A stretch of DNA of 64,000 nt from JAAYBF01 sp963715445 (GTDB lineage Bacteria > Actinomycetota > Thermoleophilia > Solirubrobacterales > Thermoleophilaceae). The translations under genes and the position numbers were made by a program. Positions 51,122 to 60,220 of this stretch are shown piece after piece. The stretch's first letter is position 1, and each line of letters starts with the position of its first letter. Location: contig OY970240.1 of the NCBI GenBank assembly GCA_963715445.1, forward strand, positions 2,108,001-2,172,000, written 5' to 3'. Under the pieces are notes generated by a model that saw nothing but the letters and a program-made list of their open reading frames with translations, did no database searches and was not told the origin of the DNA.

Positions 51122-51136
51122 GACTTTCGGTGGGAA

Positions 51137-51163
51137 TGTCGATTTCGGCGATCCTTGTTCGTC
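51137..51163 (+). promoter_or_regulatory. ECF42-type promoter upstream of the DGPF gene
   Basis: TGTCGA at 51137-51142 and CGTC at 51160-51163, 17 bases apart, match the published ECF42 target pattern (TGTCGA at -35, CGA/TC at -10). It lies about 80 bases before the DGPF ATG and upstream of the ECF42 gene itself, implying autoregulation of the pair. Confidence 0.7.
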
Positions 51164-51242
51164 GCATGGGTAGAGAGGGGCCCGAGGTCGTTCGATCGAT
51201 CGGCGGTCCGCTCCGAACCCACAACCACGAGGAGTCACCACG

Positions 51243-51665
51243 ATGCGATTCATGATGTTCATCCTTCCGGGCGGCGAGCTGCAGGAGACCGGTGACTGGG
51301 GGCCGCCGAGCGTCGAGGACGTCGGCCAGATGGGCAAGTACAACGAGGAGCTGACGAAGGCCGGCGTGCTGCTGGCGCTCGATGGGCTGCAGCCGCCCTC
51401 CAAGGGCTCCCGCGTCACGTTCTCGGATGGGGCGAAGAAGGTCACCGACGGCCCGTTCGCCGAGGCGAAGGAGATCGTCGGCGGCTACTGGCTCATCGAC
51501 GTGAAGTCGAAGGAGGAGGCGGTGGAGTGGGCAACGCGCTGCCCGCTCGGCGAGGGCGACGTGATCGAGGTCCGGCAGGTCTTCGAGATGTCGGACTTCT
51601 CCGAGGAGGTGCAGAGCGCGGCCGAGCTGTCGCAGGCTCCGCCCGAGCAGACCCAGGCGCGGTAG
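51243..51665 (+). CDS. DGPF-type YCII-domain protein (partner of ECF42)
   Basis: A 140-residue protein, MRFMMFILPGGELQETGDWG at the start and KVTDGPFAEAKEIVGGYWLI in the middle; the DGPF motif defines proteins that almost always sit next to ECF42 sigma factors. The role of DGPF proteins is not firmly known. ATG 51243 has GAGGAG a few bases upstream. It is followed 54 bases later by the sigma factor. Confidence 0.88.
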   Translation: MRFMMFILPGGELQETGDWGPPSVEDVGQMGKYNEELTKAGVLLALDGLQPPSKGSRVTFSDGAKKVTDGPFAEAKEIVGGYWLIDVKSKEEAVEWATRCPLGEGDVIEVRQVFEMSDFSEEVQSAAELSQAPPEQTQAR

Positions 51666-51719
51666 GCCCGCGGGAGCCTGTCTGAGCATGGTCTCCGGGA
51701 CGCGGCGCGGGCCGTCGAG

Positions 51720-53000
51720 ATGACGGACCCCGCCGCGTCCCGTGCGATCGAAGCGGTCTGGCGGATCGAGTCGGCCCGGCTGATCGCCGGGCTGGCGAGG
51801 ATGACCGGCGACGTCGGGCTCGCCGAGGACCTGGCGCAGGACGCGCTGGTCGCGGCGATGGAGCGCTGGCCGGAGACGGGCGTGCCGGACAACCCGGGCG
51901 CCTGGCTCACGGCGACCGCCAAGCACCGCGCGATCGACATCTTCCGCCGCGGCGAGCGGCTCGAGCGCAAGCAGGAGCAGATGGCGCGCGACATCGGGAT
52001 CCAGCTCGCGATGGACGGGGCGGACCTCGACGCGGCGCTCGACGACGAGATCGGGGACGACCTGCTCGGCCTGATGTTCGTCTGCTGCCACCCGGTGCTC
52101 TCCACCGACGCGCGCGTGGCGCTCACGCTGAAGCTGCTCGGAGGCCTCAGGACCGAGGAGATCGCGCGCGCCTTCCTCATCCCCGAGCCGACGGTCGCGC
52201 AGCGGGTCGTGCGCGCCAAGCGGACGCTTGCGGCGGCGCGGGTCCCGTTCGAGGTGCCCGCCGGCGAGGAGCTGGAGGCCCGCCTGCCGTCCGTGCTCGA
52301 GGTCGTCTACCTGGTCTTCAACGAGGGATATTCGGCCACCTCCGGTGACGACTGGATGCGGCCCGACCTCTGCCGGGAGGCGCTCCGCCTCGGGCGTGTG
52401 CTGGCCGAGCTGGCGCCGAAGGAGCCGGAGGTCCACGGCCTGGTTGCGCTGATGGAGATCCAGAGCTCGCGCACCGGTGCGCGCACGGGCCCGGACGGCA
52501 ATCCGATCCTGCTGCTCGAGCAGGATCGCTCGCGCTGGGATCCGCTGCTGATCGGCCGCGGTGTGACGGCGCTCGAGCGCGCGGAGCGGCTCGGAGGGGC
52601 ACTCGGGCCCTATGCGCTCCAGGCCGCGATCGCGGCCTGCCACGCCCGTGCCCGCGATGCGCGGGACACCGACTGGGCACGCATCGCCGCCCTCTACGAC
52701 GCCCTGGCTCAGATCGCGCGCTCACCGGTGGTCGAGTTGAACCGCGCGGTCGCGGTGGGAATGGCATTCGGCCCGGCGGCGGGCCTCGAGCTGGTGGACC
52801 AGCTCGTCTCCGACGGCTCGCTCGAGCGCTACCACCTGCTGCCGAGCGTGCGCGGCGACCTGCTGGAGAAGCTCGGGCGTCTCGAGGAGGCCGGCGCCGA
52901 GTTCGAGGATGCCGCCGCGCTTACGCAGAACGCCCGCGAGCGCCAGCTGCTGCTCGACCGCGCCACCGCCTGCCGCGGGGAAGCTGCGGCCGGGGGCTGA
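51720..53000 (+). CDS. ECF42-type RNA polymerase sigma factor with TPR-like C-terminal domain
   Basis: A 426-residue sigma factor. Residues about 15-85 are region 2 (DLAQDALVAAMERWPETGVP, WLTATAKHRAIDIFRR); about 130-180 are region 4 (LKLLGGLRTEEIARAFLIPE, TVAQRVVRAKRTL). The remaining 240 residues include VYLVFNEGYSATSG and helical repeats (ALYDALAQIARSPVVELNRA) typical of the ECF42/DUF6596 extension, which is needed for activity in studied members. No anti-sigma gene is adjacent, as expected for the group. ATG 51720. Confidence 0.9.
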   Translation: MTDPAASRAIEAVWRIESARLIAGLARMTGDVGLAEDLAQDALVAAMERWPETGVPDNPGAWLTATAKHRAIDIFRRGERLERKQEQMARDIGIQLAMDGADLDAALDDEIGDDLLGLMFVCCHPVLSTDARVALTLKLLGGLRTEEIARAFLIPEPTVAQRVVRAKRTLAAARVPFEVPAGEELEARLPSVLEVVYLVFNEGYSATSGDDWMRPDLCREALRLGRVLAELAPKEPEVHGLVALMEIQSSRTGARTGPDGNPILLLEQDRSRWDPLLIGRGVTALERAERLGGALGPYALQAAIAACHARARDARDTDWARIAALYDALAQIARSPVVELNRAVAVGMAFGPAAGLELVDQLVSDGSLERYHLLPSVRGDLLEKLGRLEEAGAEFEDAAALTQNARERQLLLDRATACRGEAAAGG

Positions 53001-53046
53001 ACGGAGCTTCGCTAGGGCGAATCGCCGGTGGGGTGGACCGCAGCCG

Positions 53047-53805
53047 CTACAGCGCGGCCGCGGCGTACCAGGTGCCGAAGAGGAGGCTCAGGGAGGCGAG
53101 CAGGGGGACGAGGCGCTCGAGCGCGCGGTTGGCCGGGCCGAGCGTGAGGGCGTAGCCGAAGCCGCCCGACACGAGGGCCATGGAGAGAGCCGAGGCCGAA
53201 GCGAACAGCAGCAGCGCAAGCACCGCCGCGGCGCCGCCCGATATGCCGCCTATGAGCAGGATCCCGACGCCGGCGGAGCCGCCCACGCCATGCACCGCAC
53301 CGACTCCGTAGGACTCCAGCGGCGTGCGCCCGAGCCGCTCGGCATGGGAATGGGAGTGGGCTTCCGCATGAGGCGCCGGGTGCCGCTCGCCGCGCGGATG
53401 CTCGTGGACGTGCGGATGGGCATGGCGGACGCCGTCGTGCTCGTGGGGATGGACGTGCAGGTAGCCGCGCCGCCAGCGAACGAGCAGCCGCAGGGCGAGC
53501 GCGACGATCACGAGTCCGACGGCGAGCTCCGCACCGCGCTCGATCGCGGCGGGCAGGTCCCGGTCGAGCAGCACGAGCGGCAGGCCGATCGCCAGCAGCG
53601 TGGTCGCATGGCCGAGCCCCCAGCAGAGGCCGAGCAGGCTCGCCCTCCGGGCCTGGCCCCGCTCGTCGGAGAGGACCAGGCTGGACACCGCGGTCAAGTG
53701 ATCCGGGTCGGTCGCGTGGCGAAGCCCGAGCAGCACCGCCGCGATCAGTGCGAGCAGGACGCCGCCATCTCCGAGCCCGGCGATCGCGTCATCGAGTCCG
53801 CTCAC
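53047..53805 (-). CDS. Nickel/cobalt transporter family protein (NiCoT-like)
   Basis: A 252-residue membrane protein with about six helices. The signature RHATDPDHLTAVSSLV (H-x4-DH) near residue 28 is that of NiCoT permeases, and LCWGLGHATTLLAIGLP is the second conserved helix. A His-rich hydrophilic loop (HVHPHEHDGVRHAHPHVHEH, near residue 117-136) likely binds metal. It imports or exports Ni2+/Co2+; direction and metal cannot be told. ATG 53805. Convergent with the ECF42 gene. Confidence 0.78.
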   Translation of the reverse strand: MSGLDDAIAGLGDGGVLLALIAAVLLGLRHATDPDHLTAVSSLVLSDERGQARRASLLGLCWGLGHATTLLAIGLPLVLLDRDLPAAIERGAELAVGLVIVALALRLLVRWRRGYLHVHPHEHDGVRHAHPHVHEHPRGERHPAPHAEAHSHSHAERLGRTPLESYGVGAVHGVGGSAGVGILLIGGISGGAAAVLALLLFASASALSMALVSGGFGYALTLGPANRALERLVPLLASLSLLFGTWYAAAAL

Positions 53806-53916
53806 GTAGCCGAGAGCCTAGTCGCGCCTCGTGCTCGGAGAACGGCACTGTGTTTAGCCGGACGACGGGTGGGCAGGCACTTGAAGAGCGGGTTTCACCG
53901 ACGAAGGGGAGCTGCG

Positions 53917-54279
53917 ATGGCGGGCGAGCTGATGTTCTTCGAGCTGGGGGTCGACGATCCGGCGACCGGGCGGGCCTTCTACGAGGGTCTCTTCGGCTGG
54001 AGCTTCGAGCCGGGACCGTCGGGGAGCGGGTTCGCGATCGCCGCGCCGAACGTGAACGGCGGGATGCACGGCGGCGACGCCGGCGCGACCCCGTACGTCT
54101 TCTTCGCGGTCGACGACATGGAGTCTGCGCTCGAGCGCGTAAGGGAGCTCGGCGGCGAGGTCGACGACGCGAACGTCGAGGGCGACGAGGCGTCCGTCGC
54201 GAGGTTCGGGCGCTTCAGGCTCTGCCGCGACAACCAGGGCTCGCCCTTCGGGCTGCATCAGGCGCCGAGCGAGGCGTAA
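53917..54279 (+). CDS. VOC-family (glyoxalase/bleomycin-resistance fold) protein
   Basis: 120 residues: ELMFFELGVDDPATGRAFYE, LFGWSFEPGPSGSG, YVFFAVDDMESALERVRELG and a C-terminal GSPFGLHQAP, a compact VOC domain related to lactoylglutathione-lyase-like proteins. The metal ligands are not obvious, so the activity is not predicted. ATG 53917 with AAGGGGAG just upstream. It is probably a separate unit between the transporter and fakA. Confidence 0.72.
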   Translation: MAGELMFFELGVDDPATGRAFYEGLFGWSFEPGPSGSGFAIAAPNVNGGMHGGDAGATPYVFFAVDDMESALERVRELGGEVDDANVEGDEASVARFGRFRLCRDNQGSPFGLHQAPSEA

Positions 54280-54304
54280 GTCGCGCACTCAAGGGCAGGC
54301 CTGG

Positions 54305-54334
54305 CTGAAACCGGTCCGCCGATCGGTGTAGAAC
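54305..54334 (+). promoter_or_regulatory. Promoter of fakA
   Basis: CTGAAA (54305-54310), an 18-base spacer and TAGAAC (54329-54334) form a weak sigma-70-like promoter. Transcription would start at about the GTG (54341), so fakA is probably leaderless. Confidence 0.4.
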
Positions 54335-54340
54335 CCTCAC

Positions 54341-55984
54341 GTGCCTGACGAGAGCCTCGTTCGTTTCAGAAGAGTCGTCGCTGCGTCGCTCGCGGAGCTG
54401 GAGAGCCGCCGCGACGAGGTAAACGACCTCAACGTCTTCCCCGTCGCCGACGGAGACACCGGCGACAACATGGCGATGACGATGCGCGCCGTCCTCGACG
54501 AGCTGAACACGCTCGACGGGCAGCCGCTGGACGTGATCGGGCGGGACCAGCTCGTCGCCGCGGTTGCGCGGGCCGCGCTGCTCGGGGCACGGGGCAACAG
54601 CGGGGTGATCCTCTCGCAGATCGTTCGCGGCGCCGCCGAGGAGCTGGCATCGCGCCCGGGCGAGCTGGTGGACCCGGTGCTGGTGGCCGCCGCCTTCGCA
54701 CGCGCAGCCGATGCCGCCTACGACTCGGTCCGCAACCCCGCGGAGGGCACGATGCTGAGCGCCGTCCGCGCCATGGCGCACCGGGTCGCGCAGGACCTGG
54801 CCCACATGGACACGCCGAGGCTGGGGCAGGGCGCCACCGCCGAGGAGCAGGATGCGCTGATCGCCGAGGTGCTCGAGCGGGCGCTCGAGGCCGCCGAAGA
54901 GGCGGTTCAGCGGGGCCCGGAGCAGCTTGCGGCGCTGCGCGACGCGGGAGTCGTCGACGCGGGCGCCTACGGGCTGACGGTCATCGTCGCCGGCTTCGCA
55001 GCGGCTCTGCGTGGCAAGGATCACATCGATCTCTCCCATCAGGCCGCCCCGCGTGCGGTCCACGCCACCCAGCACGAGTCCTCGACCTATCGCTACTGCA
55101 CGAACTTCGCGGTCACCGGCGAGGAGCTCGACAGCCAGGGCTTCGTGCCGCTGCTCGAGAAGATCGGGGACAGCGTCCTGGTGGTCGGAGACGAGCGGAC
55201 CCTGCGCGTCCACGTGCACACCGATCGTCCTGAGGACGCGACGGCGATCTTCGGCGGGGTCGGCGAAGTGTCCCTGCTCGAGGCCGCCGACATGCACGAG
55301 CAGGTCGCCGAGCGCGAGGCACGGCTCTCCGCCCGCGACGGGGCGTCGGCGGACCGGGGTTGCGCCGTCGTGGCCGTGGCCACCGGGGAGGGGATGAAGC
55401 GCCTCTTCGAGGAGCTCGGCGCCGAGGTGATCGAGGGCGGGCAGACGATGAACCCCTCCACGAGCGAGCTGCTCGAAGCGATCGAGCGCTCCTCCGGCCG
55501 CGAGGTCGTGGTCCTGCCGAACAGCCCGAACGTGATCATGGCGGCGGAGGGAGCGGCCCAGCTCGCCGGCCGCCCCACGCGGGTGGTGCCGACCCACGCC
55601 CCGCAGGAGGGGCTTGCCGCGCTGCTGGCGCTCGATCCCGAGCAGGGGTCCGAGCGCAACGCCGGCGCGATGTCCAAAGCCACCGCCGGCCTCGCGGTCG
55701 GCGGGGTGGCGCCGGCCGCCCGCGACGATCCGAGCGGGCGCTTCCATGTGGGGGACGCGGTCGGGTACCGGGACGACGAGCTGGTCGCCTGGGGAACCCC
55801 CGAGCTGACCCTGAAAGAGACGCTGGCCCAGCTCTCGGAGGGCGCCGAGCTGGTCACGTGCATCGCCGGACAAGGCGCTCCGCTCGATCAGGGCGCGATC
55901 GAGGCCGCCCTGCCGGATGGTGTGGAGCTCGACTACCACGATGGTGGCCAAGGAGCCTGGTGGTGGCTTCTGTGTGCGGAATAG
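54341..55984 (+). CDS. fakA: DAK2-domain fatty acid kinase subunit A (FakA/YloV-like)
   Basis: A 547-residue protein. N-terminal DAK2 domain (residues 1-200) with NVFPVADGDTGDNMAMTM and LGARGNSGVILSQIVRG, which bind ATP and metal; the C-terminal half includes STYRYCTNFAVTG and, near the end, ELVTCIAGQGAP. FakA with a FakB partner phosphorylates fatty acids for membrane-lipid synthesis, which fits plsX downstream; no FakB is in this window. GTG 54341. recG follows 106 bases later. Confidence 0.85.
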   Translation: MPDESLVRFRRVVAASLAELESRRDEVNDLNVFPVADGDTGDNMAMTMRAVLDELNTLDGQPLDVIGRDQLVAAVARAALLGARGNSGVILSQIVRGAAEELASRPGELVDPVLVAAAFARAADAAYDSVRNPAEGTMLSAVRAMAHRVAQDLAHMDTPRLGQGATAEEQDALIAEVLERALEAAEEAVQRGPEQLAALRDAGVVDAGAYGLTVIVAGFAAALRGKDHIDLSHQAAPRAVHATQHESSTYRYCTNFAVTGEELDSQGFVPLLEKIGDSVLVVGDERTLRVHVHTDRPEDATAIFGGVGEVSLLEAADMHEQVAEREARLSARDGASADRGCAVVAVATGEGMKRLFEELGAEVIEGGQTMNPSTSELLEAIERSSGREVVVLPNSPNVIMAAEGAAQLAGRPTRVVPTHAPQEGLAALLALDPEQGSERNAGAMSKATAGLAVGGVAPAARDDPSGRFHVGDAVGYRDDELVAWGTPELTLKETLAQLSEGAELVTCIAGQGAPLDQGAIEAALPDGVELDYHDGGQGAWWWLLCAE

Positions 55985-56090
55985 TCCGCTAGCCATCCGC
56001 GCGACCGACTATCACCACCCCATTCCCACAAAGTTCGCAAGCACCGAGAGCCTTGACCCGAGCGCAGCCGCAGCGGTTGCGGTGCGCTCG

Positions 56091-58139
56091 ATGCCGCGCC
56101 CGAGCCGGCTGACGAAGCCGCTCGACGTGCAGGGCCAGACGGCCGTCGCGCTCGATGCGCTCGACATCGTCACCCACGGCGACCTGATCGAGCACATGCC
56201 CCATACCCATCGCGACCGCAGGTCCACGCGGACCGTGTCGGCGGTTGGGGTGGGGGAGGAGGCGACCGTCGCGGTCACCGTGCGCAGCACCAGCGTCAGG
56301 TCGATGCGCAATAGGCGCCGCAAGCGGGTGGAGGCGCGCGTCTTCGACGAGACCGGGCCGATGCTCGCGGTGTGGTGGAACCAGCCCTGGATCGCGCGCC
56401 AGCTCGAGGAGGGCACCGAGGTCCTGCTCCACGGCAAGATGCGCAAGCGCAACGAGTTCTGGGTCACCGAGCACGAGCTGGTCGGCCAGGGGGCGCCGCT
56501 CCACACGGTCGGGCTCGTGCCCGTCCACCCGGTCGTGCAGGGCATCACGCCGGCGACGCTGCGCGAGCTGGTCTGGGAGGACCGGCTGCTGATCCACGAC
56601 GCCGTCGAGCCGCTGCCGGCCGCGCTGAGGGCGAGGGAGCGGCTGGCCGAGCGGTCCGCGGCACTGCTGGGCGCGCACTTCCCGACCTCCGAGGACGAGG
56701 AGGCCGGGGCCCGCTACCGCCTCGCGTTCGAGGAGCTGTTCCTGCTCCAGCTTGCCGTCGCCGGCCGCCGCCAGGGCCGCGTGGAGCACCGCCGGGCCGT
56801 CTCCCTCAGCCCGCGTGGGACCGTCATCAAGAACTGGCGCGAGACGCTGCCGTTCCCGCTGACGCGCGACCAGCTGGCGGCCTGCGACGACATCGACGCC
56901 GACCTCGCCGGAGATCGGCCGATGCAGAGGCTGCTGATGGGGGAGGTCGGCTCGGGCAAGACGGTGGTTGCCCTGCACGCGATGCTGCGCGCGGTCGAGA
57001 ACCGCCATCAGGCGGCTCTGATGGCCCCAACGGAGACCCTCGCCGAGCAGCACCTCGTGACCCTCGACCGCCTGCTCGGAGGGCTCGTGCCGGTCGAGCT
57101 CCTGACCGGATCGACCTCCGCTCGCCGCCGCCGCGAGCTGCTGGGGCACCTGGCGGCCGGGGAGCTGTGCGTGGTGGTGGGGACGCACGCCCTGATCGAG
57201 GAGACCGTCGAGTTCCGCAACCTCGCGGTCTGCGTCGTGGACGAGCAGCACCGCTTCGGCGTGCGCCAGCGGGCCGCGCTCGACGCCAAGGCGCCCGACG
57301 GGCTCAACCCGCACATCCTGCACATGACGGCCACGCCCATCCCGCGCACCCTCGCCCTGACCGTCTACGGAGATCTCGAGGCGACCGTCCTGCGCCAGCT
57401 TCCCGCCGGGCGCAAGCCGGTCGAGACCCATGTCGTGAACAGCGAGCGCGAGCGGGCCCGCGCCTACGAGCGCATCCGGGAGGAGATCGCGGCAGGGCGC
57501 CAGTGCTTCGTCGTGTGCCCGCTGGTCGAGGAGTCCGAGGCGCTGCAGGCCACTGCCGCGACCGCTGAGGCCGAGCGCCTGCGCAAGACGGAGTTCCGCA
57601 AGCTGCGGGTGGACCTCATCCACGGCCAGATGCGCTCCTCCGAGAAGCACGACGCGATGCGGCGCTTCGCGGCCGGGGAGGCAGACGTGCTGGTGGCCAC
57701 GAGCGTCATCGAGGTGGGGATCGACGTGCCGAACGCCAGCGTGATGCTGATCGAGGCGGCGGAGCGCTACGGGCTCTCCCAGCTGCACCAGCTGCGTGGC
57801 CGCGTAGGCCGTGGTGAGCACCGCTCGCTCTGCATCGTCGTCGGCGATCCGAAGCTCCCGCGCCTGAAGGCGCTGGCCGAGGAGAGCGACGGCTTCAGCC
57901 TCGCGGAGGTCGATTTGAAGCTGCGCGGCGCCGGTGAGATGCTCGGGACGCGACAGTCGGGCCTGCCGGAGTTCCGGGTCGCCCGCCTTCCGCAGGATCA
58001 GGAGCTGCTCGAGCGGGCGCGCCTGATCGCCGACGACATCATGCGCCGGGACCCGCTGCTGGCCGAGCCCGAGCACGCGCTCCTGCGGGACGCCGTGATC
58101 GACCGCTTCGGGCCCGAGAACGACCCCATCCCGGCGTGA
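56091..58139 (+). CDS. recG: ATP-dependent DNA helicase RecG
   Basis: A 682-residue helicase that reverses stalled forks and branch-migrates Holliday junctions. N-terminal wedge (OB) domain at about 60-160 (WNQPWIARQLEEGTEVLLHG); helicase core with Walker A LLMGEVGSGKTVVALHAM, MAPTETLAEQH, DEQH box VVDEQHRFGVRQ, MTATPIPRTLALTVYGD, ATSVIEVGIDVPNASVM and LHQLRGRVGRGEH. ATG 56091 gives the usual N-terminus; a GTG at 56082 is in frame. Coding from 55917 upstream of this looks non-conserved. The stop overlaps the GTG of rsmD. Confidence 0.94.
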   Translation: MPRPSRLTKPLDVQGQTAVALDALDIVTHGDLIEHMPHTHRDRRSTRTVSAVGVGEEATVAVTVRSTSVRSMRNRRRKRVEARVFDETGPMLAVWWNQPWIARQLEEGTEVLLHGKMRKRNEFWVTEHELVGQGAPLHTVGLVPVHPVVQGITPATLRELVWEDRLLIHDAVEPLPAALRARERLAERSAALLGAHFPTSEDEEAGARYRLAFEELFLLQLAVAGRRQGRVEHRRAVSLSPRGTVIKNWRETLPFPLTRDQLAACDDIDADLAGDRPMQRLLMGEVGSGKTVVALHAMLRAVENRHQAALMAPTETLAEQHLVTLDRLLGGLVPVELLTGSTSARRRRELLGHLAAGELCVVVGTHALIEETVEFRNLAVCVVDEQHRFGVRQRAALDAKAPDGLNPHILHMTATPIPRTLALTVYGDLEATVLRQLPAGRKPVETHVVNSERERARAYERIREEIAAGRQCFVVCPLVEESEALQATAATAEAERLRKTEFRKLRVDLIHGQMRSSEKHDAMRRFAAGEADVLVATSVIEVGIDVPNASVMLIEAAERYGLSQLHQLRGRVGRGEHRSLCIVVGDPKLPRLKALAEESDGFSLAEVDLKLRGAGEMLGTRQSGLPEFRVARLPQDQELLERARLIADDIMRRDPLLAEPEHALLRDAVIDRFGPENDPIPA

Positions 58140-58669
58140 GAGTCATCGCCGGAGAGCTCGGGGGTCGCCTTCTGCGGGCTCCCCAGGGACGCGGGACCCG
58201 GCCCACCGCCGATCGCGTGCGGGAGGCGATCTTCTCGATCCTCGGCGACGTGACGGGTCTGCGAGTGCTCGATCTGTTCGCCGGATCGGGGGCTCTCGGC
58301 ATCGAGGCGCTGTCGCGCGGAGCGGACGAGGCGGTCTTCGTGGACAACGACGCGCGAGCGATCACGGCGGTCCGGCTCAACCTCGCTGCGCTGGACCTCG
58401 CAGCCCAGGTGAGCAGGGGAGACGCGCTCGCATTCCTCGCCGACGCAGCGCCGGATGCCCCGCCTTTCGACCTCGTATTCGTCGACCCCCCATATAGTTC
58501 CGCCAATCGGCTGGCGCCTCAACTCGCCAAGCGGCTCACTCCCGTGCTTGCCGAAGACGCTGTGATCGTTACCGAGTCCTACAAACGCGAGCCGCTCGAG
58601 CTGCCATTCGCGCTCGTCCGCGAACGCACCTACGGCGACACCCGCGTGGCGGTGCACCGCCATGGGTGA
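58136..58669 (+). CDS. rsmD: 16S rRNA (guanine-966-N2) methyltransferase RsmD
   Basis: 177 residues: RVIAGELGGRLLRAPQG, RPTADRVREAIFSILG, motif I VLDLFAGSGALGIEALSRGA and catalytic LVFVDPPYSS. It methylates G966 of 16S rRNA in the assembled small subunit. GTG 58136 overlaps the recG stop; the stop overlaps the coaD start by 8 bases. rsmD-coaD is a conserved pair. Confidence 0.93.
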   Translation: MRVIAGELGGRLLRAPQGRGTRPTADRVREAIFSILGDVTGLRVLDLFAGSGALGIEALSRGADEAVFVDNDARAITAVRLNLAALDLAAQVSRGDALAFLADAAPDAPPFDLVFVDPPYSSANRLAPQLAKRLTPVLAEDAVIVTESYKREPLELPFALVRERTYGDTRVAVHRHG

Positions 58670-59162
58670 GCGCACCAGCGGCACCGCGGTCTGCCCGGGC
58701 TCCTACGACCCGGTGACGCTCGGCCACCTGGACATCATCACCCGCGCCGCCGCGGTCTTCGACAAGGTCATCGTGGGCGTCGTCGACCAGCCGGTGCGCA
58801 AGCAGAAGACGGTCTTCACGGCGGCGGAGCGCGTGGCGTTCCTCTCCGACGAGGTGAGCGCGCTCGGCAACGTCGAGGTCAAGGCGTTCGACAACCTCCT
58901 CGTCGAGTTCGCCCGCAACAACGGCGCCAAGGCCATCGTCAAGGGCCTCCGCGCGATCTCGGACTTCGAATACGAATTTGAAATGAATCAGCTCAACCGG
59001 AAGATGGCCCCGGATATCGAGAGCACCTACCTGATGGCAGCCCCGCAATTCAGCTTTCTAAGCTCAAGCGGCGTCAAGGAGCTGGCGATGTTCGGAGGGG
59101 ATCTGACCGGATTGGTGCCTCCGCAGGTAGCCTCTCGCTTGCAGGAGGCGCTCGAGCGCTGA
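58662..59162 (+). CDS. coaD: Phosphopantetheine adenylyltransferase
   Basis: 166 residues: CPGSYDPVTLGHLDIITRAA (T/H-x-G-H nucleotide motif), FDNLLVEFARNNGAKAIVKG, LRAISDFEYEFEMNQLNRKM and the C-terminal SSSGVKELAMFGG. It adenylates 4'-phosphopantetheine in coenzyme A synthesis. ATG 58662. The next gene follows after 17 bases. Confidence 0.95.
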   Translation: MGERTSGTAVCPGSYDPVTLGHLDIITRAAAVFDKVIVGVVDQPVRKQKTVFTAAERVAFLSDEVSALGNVEVKAFDNLLVEFARNNGAKAIVKGLRAISDFEYEFEMNQLNRKMAPDIESTYLMAAPQFSFLSSSGVKELAMFGGDLTGLVPPQVASRLQEALER

Positions 59163-59179
59163 CGAACTGAGGTTCACCT

Positions 59180-59641
59180 ATGGACGTCCTAGTACTCATC
59201 GACAAGCTGGACGACACCGTCCACAACGCCAAGCCCGTGCCTCTCACGGACCAGGTGCGCGTCGACAAAGAGGAGATCTACGACATCCTCGATCAGATGC
59301 GCGCCACGATCCCCGAGGAGATCAAGCAGGCGCGCTGGATCGTCAAGGAGCGTCAGGAGATGCTCGCCGAGGCCAAGCGCGAGGCGGAGCGGATCGTCAA
59401 GGAGGCGCGCGAGGAGCAGACGCGCCTGATCGGCGAGGAAGACATCGTCAAGCAGGCCGAGCGCCAGGCAGAGGAGATCATCGAGGACGCCCGCGCTCGT
59501 GAGCGCGAGATCCGCCTCGGCGCGGAGGACTACGCCGACGACATCCTCAACACCCTCGAGGTCAACCTCGAGAAGTTCATCGCCGCCGTCCAGCGCGGGC
59601 GGGATCGGCTTCAGGGCCGCGAAGAGGCTGAGGTCAGCTAG
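59180..59641 (+). CDS. sepIVA: SepIVA-like coiled-coil protein (DivIVA-related)
   Basis: 153 residues, nearly all helical. N-terminal MDVLVLIDKLDDTVHNAKPV and DKEEIYDILDQMRATIPEEI, then a long coiled coil (residues about 60-145: KERQEMLAEAKREAERIVKE). Its place between coaD and the DUF177 gene matches the mycobacterial SepIVA (Rv2927c) locus, where the protein takes part in septation and growth. Identity is from sequence style and gene order. ATG 59180, GAGGTTCACCT just upstream. Confidence 0.75.
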   Translation: MDVLVLIDKLDDTVHNAKPVPLTDQVRVDKEEIYDILDQMRATIPEEIKQARWIVKERQEMLAEAKREAERIVKEAREEQTRLIGEEDIVKQAERQAEEIIEDARAREREIRLGAEDYADDILNTLEVNLEKFIAAVQRGRDRLQGREEAEVS

Positions 59642-59687
59642 ACCACCTCTCCCGGTTGGCGCCTGCTGGCGCTAACGTCGGGTCTTG

Positions 59688-60203
59688 ATGACGAAGCAGT
59701 CTGTGGACAGCATCCACATCGGGGCGCTAGGGCTCTCGTCGGGCGAGGGTCGCTCGATCGATCTGCTGGTGCCTGTGGAGGACCTCACCTTCGGCGAGCA
59801 GCAGTACTCCGCCGGTGGGAGCGCCGCCGCGACCTTCGACGTGTCCCACACGACGAGCGGGTATGCGCTGCGCCTGCGGTTCACGGTCGAGCTCGCGGGC
59901 CCCTGCACCCGCTGCTTGGAGAATGCCGGCGCGTCGGTGCCGGTCGATGCGCGGGAGGTCGATCAGCCGGGTGACGAGGACGATCTGCGCTCCCCGTACG
60001 TGGAGGACGGCCTGGTGGATCTGAGCGCGTGGGCGCGCGACGCCCTGGCGCTGGCGCTGCCGACCCAGATCGTCTGCTCGAACGACTGCCGCGGCCTCTG
60101 CGTCGTCTGCGGAGCGAACCTGAACGAGGACCCCGAGCATGCTCATGAGCGCGAGCCTGACCCCCGTTGGGCGAAGCTCGCCGAGCTGAAGCTCGAGGAG
60201 TAG
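59688..60203 (+). CDS. DUF177/YceD family protein
   Basis: 171 residues with paired cysteines CTRCLENAG and CSNDCRGLCVVCGANLNEDP, the DUF177 metal-binding-like pattern. The family is almost always next to rpmF and is linked to 23S rRNA/ribosome assembly in plants and bacteria. ATG 59688 (TTG 59685 is one codon earlier). TAACGT lies 10 bases upstream. Confidence 0.9.
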   Translation: MTKQSVDSIHIGALGLSSGEGRSIDLLVPVEDLTFGEQQYSAGGSAAATFDVSHTTSGYALRLRFTVELAGPCTRCLENAGASVPVDAREVDQPGDEDDLRSPYVEDGLVDLSAWARDALALALPTQIVCSNDCRGLCVVCGANLNEDPEHAHEREPDPRWAKLAELKLEE

Positions 60204-60220
60204 CTACACTCCCCGGCCTC

